Made by a program: the position numbers and the translations under genes. From NCBI GenBank assembly GCA_035325645.1, contig DAOKZK010000047.1, positions 1-19,630 on the forward strand: 19,630 nucleotides of DNA, read 5' to 3'. This document shows, piece after piece, positions 19,064 through 19,630 of the stretch. How positions within the stretch are numbered: the stretch's first letter is position 1; every line of letters starts with the position of its first letter. This stretch comes from Macondimonas sp035325645. GTDB taxonomy: Bacteria > Pseudomonadota > Gammaproteobacteria > UBA5335. The notes beneath the pieces are model-generated. The model made no database searches, was not told the origin of the DNA, and was given only the letters and a program-made list of their open reading frames with translations.

Positions 19064-19294
19064 ATGACCGCCATCGCCAAGATCACCGCCAAGGGTCAAA
19101 CGACGATCCCGGCCGACATCCGTGCCGCCCTGCATCTGGGGCCGGGCGACCTGATCGCCTGGGAGCTGGCCGAAGATGGCAGCGCCCGCGTCCATCGTGT
19201 GCAGCCGCTCGACCTCGACTATTTGCGCGCGCTCGAGGCCACCTTGGGCGAGTGGGCAAGTCCGGCCGATGAGGACGCCTACGGTGAGCTATGA
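19064..19294 (+). CDS. AbrB/MazE-like antitoxin
   Basis: A 76-aa SpoVT/AbrB-type DNA-binding antitoxin. The N-terminal swapped-hairpin domain is clear (AKITAKGQTTIPADIRAALH, then LGPGDLIAWEL), and the C-terminal tail is acidic (SPADEDAYGEL), as expected for the toxin-binding part. ATG 19064 has GGAGG 5 bp upstream, so the longer frame from 19040 is not used. It follows the helicase by 117 bp and overlaps the toxin gene by 11 bp. It should neutralise the toxin and repress the pair. Confidence 0.9.
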   Translation: MTAIAKITAKGQTTIPADIRAALHLGPGDLIAWELAEDGSARVHRVQPLDLDYLRALEATLGEWASPADEDAYGEL

Positions 19295-19628
19295 GCGCCA
19301 TGCCGTGCTGCGTGTACCCTTCCCCTTCACCGATCGCGCCGCCACCAAGCACCGGCCGGCTCTGGTGCTCTCGGATGCCCAGCAGTTCAACACACCCGCC
19401 GGGCATAGCGTGCTGGCCATGATCACCTCAGCCCGCAATGCGCCCTGGCCGCTGGACTGCACCATCGAGGATTTGGCCGCCGCCGGCCTGCCAGCACCGT
19501 CGATGGTGCGATTCAAGCTGTTTACCCTCGATCACCGCCTGATCCGCGGTGAACTCGGACGGCTCGCCGAGCCGGATCGCCAGCGCGTGGATGCGGCATT
19601 GCGCCAGTTGCTCGGGCTTCCCGCATGA
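19284..19628 (+). CDS. PemK/MazF-family toxin
   Basis: A 114-aa protein of the PemK/MazF type, whose members are ribosome-linked or free mRNA endoribonucleases. The N-terminal strand RVPFPFTDRAATKHRPALVL, then ITSARN and the late PSMVRFKLFTLD and RGELGRL blocks, fit the family. Translation probably starts at GTG 19284, inside the end of the antitoxin gene, with GAGGA 8 bp upstream. The stop overlaps an ATG at 19625 (ATGA), which is likely the start of the next gene of the operon and lies off the window edge. The pair therefore seems inserted within, rather than after, the helicase operon. Confidence 0.85.
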   Translation: MSYERHAVLRVPFPFTDRAATKHRPALVLSDAQQFNTPAGHSVLAMITSARNAPWPLDCTIEDLAAAGLPAPSMVRFKLFTLDHRLIRGELGRLAEPDRQRVDAALRQLLGLPA

Positions 19629-19630
19629 GC
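19625..19630 (+). CDS. Start of a further gene, cut by the window edge
   Basis: Only ATGAGC is visible. The ATG overlaps the toxin stop by 4 bp, a typical coupled start, so a co-directional gene probably follows. By analogy with helicase-methylase-ATPase clusters, a DUF1156-type methyltransferase would be the expected product. That is inference only. Confidence 0.35.

Overview
The window is GC-rich proteobacterial DNA, probably from a beta- or gammaproteobacterium. I infer this from the RhlE-type helicase, the Tn501-like mer genes and the codon bias; no marker fixes the genus. The left end looks chromosomal: a tRNA-Arg(ACG) gene with a near-consensus promoter, then a DEAD-box RNA helicase of RhlE type.

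From about 1.8 kb onward the window is accessory DNA. First comes a frameshifted scrap of an IS5-like transposase. Next is a mer segment: merR divergent from merT-merP and a small cysteine-rich GDCCVxC protein, with a textbook MerR operator and 19-bp promoter spacer but no merA. From 3.4 to 4.6 kb lies wreckage of older mobile or defence DNA: a recombinase-linked reading frame with two in-frame stops, a 97-aa hypothetical ORF, and a fragment resembling the C-terminus of DUF499 ATPases. A 354-bp gene-free gap holds a good minus-strand terminator. After it come an excisionase-like HTH protein, a Fic protein with a visible autoinhibitory motif, and a divergent AbiEi antitoxin. The AbiEii toxin expected after AbiEi ends after only 11 codons.

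The centre of the window (7373-14054, minus strand) is a complete type I Wadjet system. Its four genes overlap in the order jetA (DUF3375), jetB (DUF4194), jetC (MukB/SMC-like ATPase) and jetD (DUF3322/DUF2220 Toprim nuclease). In known systems JetABC extrudes plasmid DNA and JetD cleaves it.

Divergent from jetA is a second defence-like operon on the plus strand. It encodes a WYL-domain regulator, a 68-aa basic SANT-like protein and a 1177-aa SNF2-type helicase with a C-terminal DUF3883 domain. An AbrB/PemK toxin-antitoxin pair follows, and a new ATG overlaps the toxin stop at the window edge. This resembles the start of a helicase-methylase-ATPase (Hma) or DISARM-like cluster whose remaining genes would lie beyond 19630.

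The most striking feature is the 157-bp intergenic region between jetA and the WYL gene. A strong sigma70-like promoter for the WYL gene carries one palindrome over its -35 and a second over its -10. Both use ACTGT-type half-sites and their centres lie about three helical turns apart. This suggests that one WYL repressor autoregulates and may control both defence operons.
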